Source of the DNA: Trichopria drosophilae
Lineage: Eukaryota; Arthropoda; Insecta; Hymenoptera; Diapriidae
Length of the DNA stretch: 64,000 nucleotides
Reading direction: 5' to 3'
Assembly: GCA_030407085.1 (NCBI GenBank)
Contig: CM059583.1
Location: forward strand, 20,744,001-20,808,000
Shown: positions 33,290 to 45,265 of the stretch, in pieces
How the letters are laid out: every line of letters starts with the position of its first letter
Position numbering within the stretch: the stretch's first letter is position 1
Notes under the pieces: generated by a model
Seen by the model: only the letters and a program-made list of their open reading frames with translations
Told to the model about the DNA's origin: nothing
The model's database searches: none
Program-made: the position numbers and the translations under genes

Positions 33290-33480
33290 CTTTGAAAGAA
33301 ACTGAATTATCAATCGCAATTCATCATCCCACCTACGGCGTGGGTCGGCATCAAAAAAGATGACAACGAGTTACAATACAATTAGGAGATATTTATACCT
33401 GGAGAGTTTAGCGGAAGTTCTGTTACTTGGTGGTTCCTGAGAGGCCAAAACTTTGGGCTAAGGCCGTCATTGTTAATGCA
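33290..33480. other. GC-richer unassigned segment
   Basis: Contains CCCACCTACGGCGTGGGTCG and TCTGTTACTTGGTGGTTCCT. No frame or terminal repeats link to it. Could be a conserved element or repeat not recognised here. Confidence 0.3.
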
Positions 33481-33917
33481 TGAATTGAATTATTCGTTTA
33501 TATCGTCTTTTTTACACTTTCTGCGATAAATCTTTCAGTAATAGATTTTTCAAGATATTTATTGTTTTATAGGGTTTATTTTTTAACATTAGTTCGATTT
33601 TGAGTTTACAATTCGTTTCGTGGTATATCGAATTTTTTGGAAAATCTAAAAAGACATCCCTGTATTGTAACCTATTTAAGAATTATTTGTCTTTTCATCT
33701 ATAGAGATGATATCAATATTAACATTTACACTTAAAATATACGATTAATTGTTTAGATCTATACGGTTTTTAAAAAGTTACTCGTGTAATAAAAGTATAC
33801 ATTTTCAGGAAGATATTTGAATGTGTGATATAAATATCAAGTAACAAAATGGGTATATTATGTGAAAATCGGGAAAGAAGAAAGAAATAAAATAAATTTT
33901 TTGTTAATTTGATAGTA

Positions 33918-34094
33918 CACTCATAAAAAATAGTTAAAATAACCAGAATTCTTGTTGGTTTAACCCGAAATATTGTTGGTTTAACTAGCAATATTGTTAA
34001 AACAATTATTTTTCTATTTAAACTACCCAGAATTGTGGTTATAATGACCAGAAAAAATAGTACGGTCGTATTTAATCAGAACATTTTTTGAGTG
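33918..34094. mobile_element. Group-B MITE (177 bp)
   Basis: Left CACTCATAAAAAATAGTTAA, right end reverse-complemented CACTCAAAAAATGTTCTGAT, with TA outside both ends. The interior repeats TTGTTGGTTTAAC twice. Confidence 0.65.
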
Positions 34095-34619
34095 TATGTA
34101 TTCTAAAAATTAATGTTTGTTTAAATGGACCATTCAAAAACACTGTTATTTCATAAGAATAGTTTGATGTGGTATATTTTGATAAATCGTGGAGAATTAA
34201 ATGACTGACCTGCTATCTATAAATCTTAAGAGATTAATAACTAAAACGAATTAACATAAAATTTACATGCGGCATAATTTGTATTTCAGTGATAAAATCA
34301 TTTTCGCGATAGAAGAACAGAAGTAAATAAAATTGAAATAAAATAAATAAATAATAATACTACAGAATACTACTAAAAAACCTAGGACTATTCATGGAAA
34401 TATTTTTTCAAATTTCAAAATTTTCTTTCCGTGCACGTGGAGTGCATCTGATTTATTTTACATCTATTTTCGAATATTTTTTTTTATGTTTTAGTCATGA
34501 ATGATATACATTGTGCATAGAATGTCCATGTTAAACGCTGATATGTAAATTTAGTAGCTACATGTCGTTTGAACGTTTGCTGATTCCATTAACATATTTT
34601 TTAAAGTATAATTTTTACG
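34095..34619. other. A+T-rich stretch, nothing definable
   Basis: No inverted or tandem structure was found. Confidence 0.4.
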
Positions 34620-34820
34620 GACTTTGTTAAAGTTTAGCATCAATAACACAGGCCTGCGGACAGTTTCTAAAATGGGTAAGGGTGATTCTTGAAGTTTTTT
34701 TTCGCGTTGTCCATAATGGTCCATCACTTAGGAATTTGAGTAACGCTAGGTCAAATGTCCCAAAAAATGGCCATTTTTGCCATATCATAGTCGGAAGTTG
34801 TTTTCCATAGTATATATCCA
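34620..34820. other. Unassigned moderate-GC segment
   Basis: ACACAGGCCTGCGGACAGTT and AAAAAATGGCCATTTTTGCC (itself partly palindromic) stand out. A 64-codon minus-strand frame spans it but has no recognisable features. Confidence 0.3.
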
Positions 34821-35159
34821 TTACTTTGTTACATTGCCTGTAAACAATAACATTTTTGGGGGCTTAGAGAATAGTGGGGTCCAAAATTTGTTCAAGAATT
34901 AATGTTTGTTTTAATTTATGCTTTTAACTTGATACAGACTTTTTATATTTCTAGTTAATTAAAATGTCAAAGGGGTAAGTAGTCGTGGTCTGTTCAATTC
35001 CTGCAAAAAATCTCTTTGAATATTTTACTTAGAATACGAAAATATTTATTTTTCATTAAGGGTTTACTGTTTTAACTTATTAACGTTTTTACTTTCAAGA
35101 GCACCTTGAATGAAAATTTGAATTTGAAATTGAAAATTTCAAGAACAAAATTGAGAAAA

Positions 35160-35250
35160 ATGTCTGTACCAGATCCCGAGGTCACTGATTACGAATTTCA
35201 TACAAAATTTTCAACATTCATAATGGCGGATCTCTTTTGCCGGCAATTTC
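35160..35250. repeat. AAAATGGCGGATC-family repeat, single unit
   Basis: GGTCACTGATTACGAATTTC followed by ACATTCATAATGGCGGATC, the usual order of the two family words. Confidence 0.55.
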
Positions 35251-35509
35251 CTCATACATAGTAAAAAATTACTTTCTATTCGATATATTAGTTAGTTAGG
35301 GGATTTTAGATTTCTTGAATCTAAATCTGATTTCAGATTATCATAATTAAAAATGAAGCGAATAAGACAATCACGACTAAATTTAAAAAACATCTGTCCC
35401 ATCGATAAACACAGAATAATTTGCAATTTATTATATTATCGGTATAAGAAACTTGTGAAAATTAATGCACCTGTAGCTATTCACAACTACGATTGTTATT
35501 CGTTCAATC

Positions 35510-35622
35510 TATACTTTTTAAATTCCATGGAGTGAAAATTGGGCCATTCTTTCACGAATAGTGAAATTGTCACTTTTAATAATAGAGTGGCTCACTTTTC
35601 ACTCCAAGAATTTAGGGAGTAG
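35510..35622. mobile_element. AGTGAAA-family palindromic MITE (113 bp)
   Basis: The left arm ends in AAATTCCATGGAGTGAAAAT and the reverse-complemented right arm in AAATTCTTGGAGTGAAAAGT; the arms continue into GGGCCATTC/GAGCCACTC. Short, nearly full palindrome. Confidence 0.75.
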
Positions 35623-36176
35623 CATAACAAAACCTTATGATTAAAAAAAACTAGTATAACATTGCAGAAATCAATTATACAGGTCTGCTAAATTTAACTT
35701 TTTACACTGGGGATTTGATCACTAATTAGGAATATGGTATCGTATTTTTTAAATTGAATCTGACAAAATTAATACGGTGGTCATAAACTGTAAAGACTTG
35801 ACTAAATTATTGTAAAATCTGTTATCCCTGTGCTCATCCTGGGATGATGGCATCATTGACAATAAACTTAAATTTTTTATCACATTCCGTCTAGGCATGT
35901 GCAATGACGTTTGTATAGAGATTGCTGTTAGTTTTCGCATCCATATAGGAAGAAAAATACATGTTTAAAATAATGACGGGCAATGCCAGATCGTAGATAC
36001 TATGCCTTACTATCTCGATGATTAGAACATAATGTATCACTGCCACTAATATCAGATAGTACCAATCAATATAATCAAGGTTTTCATCTTCAGGTCAATT
36101 TTCAAGGTTATTTGGGGGTCAACATGACTTTTTTAAATGGGAACCCTGCTTTTTAACATCGGTTTCTGACAGAATG

Positions 36177-36784
36177 AGAAATTCTACGTCTGAAATGATA
36201 GTTAATAATTTTCTAGAGTGACCGTCGGAAGGTCACATATTGAAAACTCGTCCAGAAGTTTTCTTTGTTTTCTTTTTGTTTTCTTTGAACTTCCGAGTAT
36301 ACACGTGCGAACAAATGGTTACATAGGCATGGGTCTACCGATCTTGACACAGATCCTCGTGGTCAACTTTCAATGTCATTTTACGGTCAAAGTAATTTCT
36401 TTTTAATGAAAAACTTAATATAAAGGTGTAATAGGGAAACCTTGGTAATAATAAAATAAGCTCAAGCAATAAAACACAATAACTAAATCAATTTAAAAAA
36501 AGGGAGATGATAATCAATAAAACTCAATATTCATAATACACGACTAACTTATACTCTTTGTCTGTCTTGTTTAAAATCGAAGCCGAAATTATGAAAAACA
36601 TTTCAACCAGACTTATTGAATTGGATTGGAACGATATTCAAATTTCATAATTTATAAAATAGTAGTTTTCACAAATAAATTGACAGAAATTCAAAGAAAA
36701 CATCTTCTGGACTATTTTTCAATATGTGACCTTCTGAAGGTCATTCTAGAGAATTATTAACTACCATTTCCGACGTAAAATTTC
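36177..36784. mobile_element. Inverted-repeat element with ~85-bp arms (608 bp)
   Basis: Left arm 36177-36262 and right arm 36695-36784 are inverted copies: GTTAATAATTTTCTAGAGTG/GTTAATAATTCTCTAGAATG, GGAAGGTCACATATTGAAAA/AGAAGGTCACATATTGAAAA and GTCCAGAAG in both. The interior is A+T-rich without a transposase frame. Boundaries are approximate and no target duplication was recognised. Confidence 0.7.
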
Positions 36785-37019
36785 CCGTGGTTCTTTGCGA
36801 ATATGCTGTTAAAAATTGACTTTTGAAGTAATTTTGATCTCTAAATAATGTTAAAAATTGTCCCCAAGGTCAAAACTTGATCAACTTTTGTTTGAGCGTT
36901 TGTTTTTGCATAACGTTTACTTTTCGAGATATTTAGATGGGTCGATTAATATGACAACCTGTACATCGCCCCTTATATTGTTGTAAATATTTTCTATATT
37001 AATGTTGGAAAGGAGGTTA

Positions 37020-37110
37020 CCGATCTTAACGAGCCAATAACAAAAACACTAGTAATTCGTTTTTTTTGCAACGTTTCGACGAGCCATGTCGTCATTATCG
37101 AGCGATAATA
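37020..37110 (-). repeat. GACGACATGG..CGAAACGTTGC motif (retroelement-like)
   Basis: On the minus strand: ATAATGACGACATGGCTCGT then CGAAACGTTGC. The four-base stem GACG/CGTC and the following GAAAC resemble the hammerhead-like segment known from Penelope-like elements, but the core differs from the CTGANGA consensus at its first base. Confidence 0.3.
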
Positions 37111-37259
37111 AAATTGTAAAAGAGTTAATAATGTGTACAATGACATGCGTACAACGTCAGGAGTTATTTATCACTACTTTATCCTAGATTTTAGTTTCTG
37201 ACAGCTTCTGGGTGGATGTGTGAACCAACATTTGTAAATGTCGATTCACACCAATTCAA

Positions 37260-37500
37260 ATTTGTTGGTCCGGGGTTTTCTAGGTCGATGATACCGAATC
37301 TGGCCTCAGATTTGAAAAATTGCAAATGACGAATTAAAGATGGCGGATCAAAATGTACAAAATTACTTGATCCCTATTAAATCCGCAATACTGAATTTAG
37401 AAATTGCGCCATCTGCTTCGTAAGTATATAAATCCCCTGAATACGAAGTTTCATTTAATTCTTATTTTTTAATTTGATCCACCATCTTGGATCCGCTAAG
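37260..37500. repeat. AAAATGGCGGATC-family repeat, inverted pair
   Basis: GGTCGATGATACCGAATCTG then AAAGATGGCGGATCA on one side; GATCCACCATCTTGGATCCG at about 37478 on the other, in opposite orientation. Confidence 0.55.
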
Positions 37501-39850
37501 TTATTCTCAAATGATATTAGAGTTAGTTTACGAGTAAAAGAAAGCCCGTTCTTAGTTATGGCGGTGATTTCAGTATATTATTAACAGAAAGAAATAATTT
37601 TCTTCTTATAAAAAATAGTTAAACAACAAAAATTAATAAAATTGTTTATGAGGATTCATGCTTTTAGTTAGTTAGAATGTCAGCGCAAGTATACAGTGAA
37701 TGGTAAAATATATAAATAAACAACCACAGTTAAGTACATTCTTGTAAAAATGGTGTCTAAAGTATAATTAGTATAATATAAATATTACGAATAAAATATA
37801 ATTATACACCAAATTTTGTAACAAAAGGTATTGTTGAAACAGATAATGTTCTTAAGTTAAACTTAATACGTGGTTTATTCATTGAAAAAAATACAATACG
37901 TTCTTTAAAAATGTAATTCTCTGTAACTAGGTTTTTACCCCAAATTATTTACCCCTTTCTTATTTGTTTCTTTCTTTTATCGTATATTTCATAATGGCGC
38001 GTGTGCGCACACATTCCAAAGTTAAAGATGATCCAATGAATGAAATTGCTGGAAAAAGATTCCAAAGGCATTCTTCTTTTGTGATCTCCAAGCACTAAAA
38101 GTATTTCAGTGGAAGAAAAAGTGTATTGAAATGCAACCATGAGGGAGCAACGTCTAATCGCCTGGGGGACTTATCAGGTTACCAGAATATTTTGAAATGT
38201 GGGTGCATTATCCTTTCGACAATAATTACGTACAGATAATTATTTACTTTACGTTACCGTACATATATGCATGCATACAATTTATGTGAGAGAAGTGCAC
38301 GTGTGCATATTTAGGAATCCATGTGAATATGTTTAAAATAACACAAACCTAAATAAATATCTTACTTTTTATGCACTGGAGAAAAAACTTATAATACTTA
38401 AAATATCGAAAGGATCAATTTAGAATTGGGTGGTAAAATATGCATGAAAAATATAAACGGGTAAAATTCATGGATCGATCTTTTAATTTATTAATTTATT
38501 ATTAATATCATTAATTACACTCTAATGCAGTAATAAATGGAAATATAATTGTTATTTAATGTTTAATACTCAGTATGTCTCTACGGCTTATGGGTAATAA
38601 ATTTAATAAAGAATAAAGTAAATTTGTATATGTGTAAGCTTGCAGCAATCGTTTAAAACTAAAATAAATTACGTCTAATTTGGCTACACTTTATTTTGTT
38701 TTGTTCTGTTATATTAACGCCCACACACTTTTTTATTTTTTATTCAAAGTGGGAGTGTAGTCAAATATGTGCACAAAATAATGGTAAGTATATTGTGCAT
38801 GAACTCATTTCAGATAAAAAGATACAGATTGGTTATAAAATGTAACCCCTTTTAAGAAAATTAGCAATTATATTTATTTATGCCGTATTATATTATTAAT
38901 TCGCATTTTCAAATTTGTTACTAATTTAAAATGAAGAAATTTATTCGTCACACATATGGGCAAATCCACAAAACTAATTTCTACAGTGCCTTGAGTTTAT
39001 ACTTTAACGAACACCTGACACATATTTCAATAACTATTAACAGGATGCCATGTATCCACGAAAAAAATGTAGAAGACTTCAAATCTATGAAAATTAAATA
39101 TTTGCCCAACGCGTATTTTTTTAACACTTTACCTTTTGGAACGAGTTTGCTTATAATCTGAAAATTATAGGTTTCATAATTAGTAGTTATAGAAGGTAGG
39201 GAGCATTAAAAAACAGGTGTGCCTATCACAGAATAAAGTTTGCACGTGTCTAAAGTCGCGTGGCATGATTTTGTACATTTTTACCTATAACTTTTGAATC
39301 GAGAAATACCACGGTCCTCTGATTAAATGAATTGTTTACGATGATGTAACAAATGAGTTCTCACAAAGAAAATGTGTGTGCTTAGTAAGCGCTTGATTCT
39401 ATAAGTAAGCAAAACTAGAAATTCAAATCGTACCTTCATTAATAAGATAACGTTTTAGCCAGGCACACGTAAAATTTACAGTCGTATATCCTAATTATGT
39501 AAGTAGTTCACTGATCTTTATAGAAAATTAGAAAAACATTTGGTAAAACTTCAACATTCAGGTTTAGGAATCTGGCCAAGTAATAATGGCAAATTAATCA
39601 ATTTTAGCAGTATATTCTACCGATATTGATTTTTGATGTCTACTGCATTCTGTTTTTCGTTTAAGATTTCATAATTCATATTAATAACTAATGATCATTT
39701 GGTCATATTACTAAACCTAAATGTAGAAGTTGTCCCAACGCTTTTTATAATTTCTTTGAAGGATGTAGTTTTTATATTGTATCACAGTAGGAATCGAATA
39801 TCACTATAGCTCATGAATACTGCTAAAAATTACTCTCGAACAGTGTTAAA
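37501..39850. other. Long A+T-rich stretch, no gene seen
   Basis: About 2.3 kb without recognisable repeats. A 76-codon ATG-started frame at 38931-39161 has no domain or composition to support it. Confidence 0.45.
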
Positions 39851-40277
39851 AATGTCATGAAGTTTCGAGTACACCTCAAAAACCCGACAAATCACAAAAC
39901 AGACACTTCAAAAACCCAACATTCAAAAACCAAACATTAAAAAAACAGAAATTAAAAAACCAGGCACTTAAAACAAAGAGACATTTCAAAATATACATAT
40001 TCTGAAAATGTAATTAATGATTGACTTTCAAATATGCTTAATAAATAATCCAGGGTTGATGACCTTCAAGTGGCCTACAATATGAATCCTTTGGTCAAAC
40101 ATTTTTGACCTTGAAATAACTTTCCAGTAAGACCTCAAGGACGGCGACCTGAAATCATATTATTTTGTAGTGAACGCACCAATCGAAGGTGTCGAAGGTT
40201 TTGAATGTTGGGTTTTTTATGTGTCTGGTTAGTGATTTGACGGTCTTTTGAGGTGCACCCGAAATTTCATGTACATT
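39851..40277. mobile_element. Fold-back element with CACCTCAAAA ends (427 bp)
   Basis: Left end AATGTCATGAAGTTTCGAGT then ACACCTCAAAAACCCGACAA; reverse-complemented right end AATGTACATGAAATTTCGGG then TGCACCTCAAAAGACCGTC, then AATCAC and CAGACAC on both sides. The left arm goes on with AACATTCAAAAACC-type short repeats. A lone arm of the same family lies at 303-475. Confidence 0.75.
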
Positions 40278-40299
40278 CAATGTACAGTACATTAATTTT

Positions 40300-40345
40300 T
40301 CTAAAGGAGTATATCTATATATTATGTATATATAGATATAGAATA
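40300..40345. repeat. A+T palindrome
   Basis: TATATCTATATAT and ATATATAGATATA are 13-base inverted arms around a short centre; likely extrudable but A+T-only. Confidence 0.5.
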
Positions 40346-40399
40346 TGATGAATTAATGTACATATAATGGAAGCATTTTGGAAGTTTTTTTACACCGTA

Positions 40400-40880
40400 G
40401 TTAATCTCGATGTGATGGAGTTGAACGAACTTCCGATTCGGTTTTAAAGGCCCCAAAAACAAAATGGAAAATGGTATAGCTTCTAGGTCAGAATTTTTCT
40501 TTATTTTGGAACATTTTGGGATCGTTGTTTTGATTTTTTGAGGTTATGTCAAAATGCAGACCTGTTGAGGTTAAACAGACTTCTGATTTCATTTTAGCTA
40601 TCCCAAAAACAGAATGGTAACATGATATGCCTTCCGGTCCTGAATGTTTTGTTTTTATATTTTAACGTTTTTTTTTGAGGTTATATCAAGATCAACACGA
40701 CGGGGCTGAATAAATGTTTTACAGACATCGTTTCGCTACCCCTGGATAGTGACAAAGACATGGAGGAAACGTGGTACAGCTTTCAAACCAACATTTTAGG
40801 TTCGAATTCTAGAGGTTTTTGAGGTTATGTCAGGCACTTGCCGTGATGGGGATATATAGACTTTGGATTAGGATTTAGTG
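40400..40880. repeat. Degenerate ~140-bp tandem array (GAGGTTATGTCA)
   Basis: TTTTGAGGTTATGTCA-type words occur at about 40536, 40673 and 40817 (offsets 137 and 144). Each is preceded by TCCCAAAAACAGAATGG or CCCCAAAAACAAAATGG and GGTCAGAAT/GGTCCTGAAT words. Three to four units. Confidence 0.65.
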
Positions 40881-40958
40881 ACCAAAAATACATATGAAAT
40901 ATATTTTATCATAGATATTGGATACAGTATTGGAAGAGTTCCATTAAATACCATCGAC

Positions 40959-41276
40959 CCAGAGAAACACAGAGACTTCCAAAGAGATCTCTTGTTCACC
41001 CTTGGACAAGCAAATGAGCTTTAATTTTCCTGAAAATTCTTGCCAACGAAGTTATAATTTTAATTGTAAATTATACCCATACAGCACATACCTCTTAAAG
41101 TGGTCCCCAGAGCTCAGTTCTAAAATATCTCCAAAAAGGCCTCCTGAAGAGGCCTTAATTATGATAATCTATAAAATGAGCTCCTAAATATGTCTTACTG
41201 AGGACTTCTTAAAATCGTAATCTCGAAGATATATCTTATGTTTGAGGTCTTGAAATCTATCTGTGTTTCTTCCAGA
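40959..41276. mobile_element. Inverted-repeat element with AGAAACACAGA ends (318 bp)
   Basis: Left CAGAGAAACACAGAGACTTC; reverse-complemented right CTGGAAGAAACACAGATAG. The interior has the hairpin AAGGCCTC-CTGAA-GAGGCCTT near 41136 and AAGATATATCTT. The 61-codon frame at 41002 inside it is not a gene. Confidence 0.6.
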
Positions 41277-42444
41277 GACACCAGGTAGCTATTGAATCTA
41301 AAAACGAGATCGCGTCATATTTACTTCATGTGCAGACCGATAGACTATAAGCTACAATGACAAAATAAGTGCTTTTACGATATTTAGAAAGTGTTATCAC
41401 AATTTTGTATATTATTGTATGATCCCATTCTATTGAATGTAATCACCACCCAATATATAACTATAAAAACGGTAAAAAGAACTCAGTTAAAAATTATAAA
41501 AATTAATATTTAAGGTACAAAAATAGAATCTATAATTTTCAGAAATTTGATTTTCATTTATATTATTTATTTTATATGACTTAAACATGACCATTTTTTT
41601 TGAGACCTCATATTTTAGAGTTCTTTCTGATAGATAAGACATCATATAATTTTTAAGACTTCATAAAGAGCTCTTCAAAATGTCTTTTGGCTATTTGGGA
41701 TAGTTAAGTAAGAATAAATAAAAAATAGAAATATATTTTACAGTTAAAAAAATAATCAAGTATCATTATTAAACATTTCTTTTATATTTTCTTAACATAA
41801 AATCCATGTAAATCATAATTCACACACCAGAAGAATTTTGTATCATTTTTCAGCAAAATATTTATATATAGTAAACGGTATGCACAACATAATTAAGGAT
41901 GACGTGCAATTTTACTGAAAAAAAAAAGAAAAAGCGATTTTATGAATATGTCAGTTTACTTACAATCTGCAATGTCACGCAGAAATTAAGGGATATATGC
42001 TTGAGTAAATCTACCTTCTTTATAATATATAAGGGGACATGCGATTTTTTTAGAATCTTAATCGTGAGCAAATTATATTTATTTTAAATTGTTTTGCTAT
42101 CAGCGATGCGTATATTTACTGTAGTTTCCTGTTTGATTAGTCTTTTAAGCATTTCTTTATTGACAACAAATATTTAAGAAATATATGAAATTGTGATATG
42201 AATTTTACCAAAATTTGTCACATAAAATTCGCATTTATATTTTAAAATTTATGGAATAACATATTCTCTTCGAGAAATGTACAAAATATCATACCTTGCA
42301 GAAATGTCACGAACAAATGATCTACATTTCAATAAGACAATTGCGTAAAAAGTCACTTGCTATTTGATAATTATCCTACGTAAGACTTCTGTTGAAAAAC
42401 GTCGCAAAGTTCTTCATTTTAGAATAACTAATATAGATAGTCCA
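41277..42444. other. A+T-rich stretch with a weak echo of the preceding element
   Basis: GAGACCTCATATTTTAGAG and AAGAGCTCTTC near 41601-41680 resemble interior words of 40959-41276. Otherwise nothing definable. Confidence 0.4.
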
Positions 42445-42660
42445 CATTGAAAAAATATTTTGACTTGGACTTCGAGCACATATCTGAAATCATGTTAATT
42501 TTTACTATTATTTTAGTAAATTTTCACTACTTTTTATAGAAAAAACCCCTATCTGGGTAGGAAAATTTACTGCAATAATAGTAAAAATTAACATGATTTT
42601 AGGTTTGTGCTCGGATTCCTAGTCAAAATAGTAAAAATTGTTATACAATTTCTCTCAGTG
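42445..42660. mobile_element. Group-B palindromic MITE (216 bp)
   Basis: Left arm includes ATCATGTTAATTTTTACTAT and the right arm the same word in reverse complement, plus CGAGCACA on both sides; the ends are CATTGAAAAAATATTT and, reverse-complemented, CACTGAGAGAAATTGT. Almost the full length folds into one hairpin. TA follows the right end. Confidence 0.85.
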
Positions 42661-43195
42661 TATAAATTTCGTTACTAAGAATTTTCACATTTAATAAAAT
42701 GTAGGCCTACATTAACTAATAATTTACAATAACTCAAAACAACCACTTAGTTATTCATACATGAAAATAAAAGATGTGTAAGAAAATGGCGATGACATTT
42801 TCACAACCATTGACGACAACTCCCCATCGTCTTGTACCCAATGCAGAGATGATAGAAATCATTCGGTTGCCAGACATATCCCTGAGGACCTAATACATCT
42901 GATAAAATACACCCTCTCCTCAGCCTCAAGACATCTACTGCAACAATTACTGTAAGGGTAGCAATGCGTTCATCAATATCGGGTACAATTGCTAATATCT
43001 TCATATAACACTTTTAATCTAGAGTCAAAGATCGAGAACACAATACAAAACGTAGCGCGAATGACATGTCGACGGCCACATAAAGGATTTTTTTTAATTT
43101 CTTAAGAACAAATTCAGGTAAATCTAATTTAGATCATCAATAAAACAATAAACTAATCAGGTAGATGCAAGCTGAAGTATTCTTTTGAAACGTTG
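42661..43195. other. A+T-rich stretch; one unassigned minus-strand frame
   Basis: A 67-codon minus-strand frame at 42801-43004 is somewhat richer in G and C and non-repetitive, but shows no recognisable motif. Confidence 0.3.
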
Positions 43196-43350
43196 CACTG
43201 AGAAATTTACGGATGTTGACTAAATAAGTGTTTAGTTAACAGCCAAATATTGAGTAATTTCAATTATATTTTAGATGAATTGGCTAAATATTTAGGTGCT
43301 AAAAAGCAAGTATATTGACTCTATGTTACTAAATTTTGTTCCATATAGTG
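43196..43350. mobile_element. Degraded copy of the 45855 MITE family
   Basis: Left end CACTGAGAAATTTACGGATG then TTGACTAAATAAGTG; the right arm reverse-complemented contains TTAGCACCTAAATATTTAGC, comparable to TTAGCACCTAATTATTTAGT in 45855-46063. Confidence 0.6.
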
Positions 43351-44629
43351 GACTTGAAAATAAAGACGTTAAAGAAACGTCTGAAATTGCAAAATTAAGA
43401 GGAAATAAAAGAGGTGAGTGAGTGATCTCGTCAGATAGAACAATTTTGCCTCAATCATAAAACACTATTCTCCAACGTGGAAACAAATGGTTTATACTCC
43501 AACAAATTACACCAAATATAACGACTGGGAATTTAGTAAAAAATAAAAAGTTGCCCATGAAGAGTCCTATACAAAGATAAATACTATCAAAAGTGTGAAT
43601 ACATCACTCTACTGAGTAAATGGGTTTGAGACCTTCATGTTATACCTAAATACAAAACGAATTTATATACAATATTTTTCATGGCAATAAAGATTCTAAT
43701 TCATAATAGAAATTAAAATATGAATTTCGTGTACCACGAATGAAAAGCTGCAAAGTGGTAAAGGCATATTAGGTACAATATATGAGTACCGCATACATTG
43801 CTGTCAGATGTATTAAATAAGATATGCCGTGTGAAAACGTTCCTTCAGTTTGTCTAATATACAAAACAGAATACGTTTCCATAACAAGAGCAAAACAGAA
43901 CCAAGAGAGTCGCAAGCGTTCCAAGATACTTGTGTCTCATCCACAATTATAATTTCACTCTTATCATATTTCGAACCTTCTTAAAAGAGTTAAAATATCA
44001 CCTCTTTTAGAATTAAATTAGACTAAATCCACTCTTATTGCAGAGATTTTTGAAGACACTCTTTACAAGAATATTATCACTTCATTCTCAAACAAAATTA
44101 CCCACATTGCGCAATTTTGACAATACTGAATGGTTGAATTGTTGCAAATGACAACAGTGTCCTGCAATGTCGAATATAATTAGAGATAGAATTCTGAATA
44201 CTGCTTTTGTAGGATTCATCGGTAATGATCAATAGTCGGAGCCTATTCGTCGCTTTCGGCGCCAATCTATTGTCTCCTTGAATAACTCCAAATTCCATAT
44301 TCGCTGATATAATGCAGTTTATGAAATAATGAAGTTTCCTATCCTTGGCAGATCAAGCGGGTCACCCAAGTGGTAACATTTTATAAAAGTTTTATAAAAT
44401 TTTTATAAAATTCCTACGTAAAAAAACGTATAAAAATTATATATATATATAAATTGTTCTATAAATAAATTATACAGTTTTTAATATTATACTTATGTCA
44501 CGATTATATAAAATCCATAACAAATTATATAATAATAATATAAAAATGGGAGATGTGGTGTGAAAATGAAACCGTTTTTCCACAGAACCTAGGAATAAAT
44601 ATAATATCCTAACAGAAAATTTATTGCTT
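43351..44629. other. A+T-rich stretch with (TTTTATAAAA) repeats
   Basis: TTTTATAAAAGTTTTATAAA followed by ATTTTTATAAAA lies at 44380-44411 and (TA)n at about 44437-44452. A minus-strand frame at 44098-44298 is not supported. Confidence 0.4.
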
Positions 44630-44883
44630 CGCTGAGAGAATTTATCTAGTTAAAAGTGCCATACTCCCTAGTTCTAACTGTATATACTTGCAATATGCGC
44701 AAAAGTGCCATACTGGTATTAAAAATGTCCATACTGGCATTGAAAATGTGCCATACTTACACTAGAATGCCCCATACTGTAAGATAATTTTCAATACTAT
44801 TAAGGTACTTTTGCGCATATTGCAAGTATATCCAGTTCGAACTAGACAGTATGGGACATTTAACCAGAAAGATTTTCTTAGTG
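44630..44883. mobile_element. Group-B MITE with internal GTGCCATACTGG repeats (254 bp)
   Basis: The arms share TATACTTGCAATATGCGCAA (perfect in both) and AGTGCCATACTCCCTAGTTC/TGTCCCATACTGTCTAGTTC. The interior has four units of the type GTGCCATACTGGTATT. Ends: CGCTGAGAGAATTT and, reverse-complemented, CACTAAGAAAATCTTT. Confidence 0.8.
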
Positions 44884-45144
44884 TTGTTACTAAGTCTATC
44901 CAAGTATGTCCAATAAGATGAATAAAGCAAGCAACGAGTATGCATAAAGTATTGGAAACCTTCCAAGCTTAGCGAATGCCTTTTAAACTATTTCCCTATT
45001 TTTCTGAGTGAAAAACTACATAAAAGATGAACAAAATCTGGAGAAGCCAGATCCTATCTGCTCTAAAATCTCTACCACACCTCGATGCCTCTAAAATTAA
45101 AGGACCTTTAGAACATTATACTAAAGTACACTCTTAAAGTAGTC

Positions 45145-45265
45145 CTCTTGAATCCTCTTGTCACAAGCTGAATCTACTTGTGGCCAGTAAAAATGTACTT
45201 ACCGTAAGCGGAATAATCCTCTCTATCAAACATCAAGAGGATTTCCACTTGCAGCAAGAGGACGT
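45145..45265. repeat. Inverted CCTCTTG repeats
   Basis: GTCCTCTTGAATCCTCTTGT on the left; the reverse-complemented right side reads GTCCTCTTGCTGCAAGTGG then AATCCTCTTGATG. A short, imperfect fold-back. Confidence 0.4.

Noticed and set aside
38931..39161. 76-codon ATG-started frame
   Set aside because: No composition shift, motif or splice context; a frame of this length is expected by chance in 64 kb.
42801..43004. 67-codon minus-strand frame
   Set aside because: Slightly coding-like composition but no motif or partner exon; not enough to call.
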